Assembly (NCBI GenBank): GCA_002104905.1 | Contig: MCFE01000496.1 | Coordinates: 1-64,000 of the forward strand | Direction of reading: 5' to 3' | Source of the DNA: Basidiobolus meristosporus CBS 931.73 | Lineage: Eukaryota > Basidiobolomycota > Basidiobolomycetes > Basidiobolales > Basidiobolaceae | DNA: 64,000 bases | Shown: positions 63,069-64,000 of the stretch, piece after piece | How the letters are laid out: every line of letters starts with the position of its first letter | Numbering within the stretch: the stretch's first letter is position 1 | Notes under the pieces: model-generated | The model's database searches: none | The model's input: only the letters and a program-made list of their open reading frames with translations | Told to the model about the DNA's origin: nothing | Program-made: the position numbers and the translations under genes

Positions 63069-64000
63069 ATGTCGGACAATCAAGAATGGAAGAATGCCAT
63101 GCAGCAAATCCTGGCCCAACAGCAACAGCTACTCCAAATCCTCAGCCAACAGCAACAAGGAATGACTACCATGGCTCAGAGCCAGCAAAGCCCTATCAAG
63201 AGCAACTTTAGTGTGAAGGTCAACCGGTACCATGGCAGAGTCAATGAAAACCTGGGAACTTGGCTCTTTCAGATTGAAGAAGCTTTTAAAGCTAAAGGAA
63301 TTGCTCCAGAGAGCAAGTTGCATTATGCAGCTTCTTACCTGGCAGATGCAGCTTTACAGTGGTACCACAACAAGATCAGGTCAGCTACTATGATGGGATG
63401 CTCTACAATCTCTACCTGGGATGAGTTTGTGTTGGAAATTCAGGATGCTTTTGAACCTCCACACCAGCAGACACTACTAAGAAGGAAGTTAAAGACACTC
63501 AGACAGAAAGGAATGGTGCAAGAATACATCTATGAGTACAGATGTCTACTTGGACAAATTGAAAGAATGGACCCCTTGGATCAAGTTGAATACTTTATTG
63601 ATGGGTTGAAAGAAAGAACTCGCAAGGAAGTCAATTACCAAAGACCTCAGACTATTGAAGAAGCCATCAAGATTGCCATTGACTATGACTCAGCTATGTT
63701 TGGAGTTGGGAAGCCTACAGTGACTAGTCAGAAAGGCTATAATCATTATGAAAGAAGACAATCAGAAGCAGTACCAATGGAAATAGACGCTATGCAGAAG
63801 AATCCCTCCTCAGAAGAATGCAAGAAGAGAGGACTTTGCTTCAATTGCCACCAGCAGGGACATATTGCAAAGTACTGCCCTCAGAGAAGAAATGGACACC
63901 AGCCAACAAGAACCTTCAACCATATTGAATCCCATGAACACAATAATGAGGAAGATGAGCTTGAAGAAGACTCGGAACTCACCTTCCATATGACAGAAGA
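63069..64000 (+). CDS. gag: Gag of second gypsy element, partial
   Basis: Open from the ATG at 63069 through the window end (310 codons, no stop). N-terminus Gln-rich (QQILAQQQQLLQILSQQQQ). The capsid region has YHGRVNENLGTWLFQIEEAF, AASYLADAALQWYHNKI, TWDEFVLEIQDAFEPPHQ, YIYEYRCLLGQIERM and IDGLKERTRKEV, the order of Retrotrans_gag. A zinc knuckle CFNCHQQGHIAKYC is at residues 257-270. Then an acidic linker (EHNNEEDELEEDSE). No disruption seen, so this is the best candidate for a currently active element in the window; its pol lies beyond the edge. Confidence 0.93.
   Translation, partial: MSDNQEWKNAMQQILAQQQQLLQILSQQQQGMTTMAQSQQSPIKSNFSVKVNRYHGRVNENLGTWLFQIEEAFKAKGIAPESKLHYAASYLADAALQWYHNKIRSATMMGCSTISTWDEFVLEIQDAFEPPHQQTLLRRKLKTLRQKGMVQEYIYEYRCLLGQIERMDPLDQVEYFIDGLKERTRKEVNYQRPQTIEEAIKIAIDYDSAMFGVGKPTVTSQKGYNHYERRQSEAVPMEIDAMQKNPSSEECKKRGLCFNCHQQGHIAKYCPQRRNGHQPTRTFNHIESHEHNNEEDELEEDSELTFHMTE

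Larger units (their letters stand above)
62643..64000 (+). mobile_element. Second gypsy-type element: 5' LTR, PBS and gag, runs off right edge
   Basis: LTR 62643-63010 (368 bp, TGTTATGATC...CTTGTAACA), one spacer base, PBS TGGTAGCAGCG at 63012-63022, then an intact gag from 63069. The LTR carries TATATAAGG at about 62901-62909 as promoter candidate and AATAAAAA at 62923. Same family as the inverted LTR at 61958-62325. Confidence 0.9.

Noticed and set aside
1-64000. tRNA, rRNA or CRISPR loci
   Set aside because: I looked for tRNA B-box words (GGTTCGAATCC type) with a matching A-box and for regularly spaced short repeats; none fits. The only regular array is the 155-bp satellite, which lacks spacers.

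Overview
The window is fungal nuclear DNA. Protein-coding genes have many short GT-AG introns (about 50-90 bp, one GC-AG), and the gene set is fungal: Rad7, Yme2/RNA12, an FSH1-type serine hydrolase, a DUF7137-like GPI protein, casein kinase I, ribosomal protein uS5 (S2). I cannot place it below fungi with confidence. The retroelement load and CpG loss in the repeats suggest a TE-rich, probably cytosine-methylating genome, perhaps an early-diverging lineage, but a basidiomycete is not excluded.

Layout. 1-2185: three minus-strand reading frames (a kelch-like gene cut by the left edge, an RG-rich frame broken by one TGA, a hypothetical protein). 2476-3371: tandem array of a 155-bp unit. 3400-5930: AT-rich DNA and a truncated Ty1/copia element with LTRs. 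7713-38420: a compact gene block with ten reconstructed genes (exons in the entries): GPI-anchored surface protein (+), UNC93-like transporter (+), half-size ABCG transporter (-), casein kinase I (+), Yme2/RNA12 (+, 15 exons), auxin-efflux-carrier-type transporter (-), RasGAP (+), a PAM2-like-motif protein (-), a tandem CDGSH iron-sulfur protein (-), S2 (+), FSH1 hydrolase (+) and Rad7 (-). That is twelve loci counting the surface protein and UNC93. A 4.4-kb gene-free gap (22717-27114) lies inside it.

39.5-64 kb is a repeat island: at least five copia-type fragments of one family with 349-bp LTRs in both orientations, an almost intact Ty3/gypsy chromovirus (48298-54198, 521-bp LTRs, 5-bp target duplication), a second gypsy family with 368-bp LTRs whose gag runs off the right edge, Tnp2-like DNA transposon remnants, and unrecognised repeat proteins.

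The most striking signals are in the chromovirus. The gag-pol junction carries a textbook -1 frameshift signal (GGGAAAC, 6-nt spacer, perfect 11-bp hairpin with the gag stop in its loop). Its primer-binding site is exactly complementary, over 11 nt, to the predicted 5' end of its own transcript, as in Tf1 self-priming. The copia family instead has a PBS matching the anticodon arm of initiator tRNA-Met (half-tRNA priming, as in Drosophila copia and Ty5), and the second gypsy family has a PBS matching the 3' end of initiator tRNA-Met. So three reverse-transcription priming strategies lie side by side in about 25 kb. The individual mechanisms are known; their presence here is read from sequence and untested.
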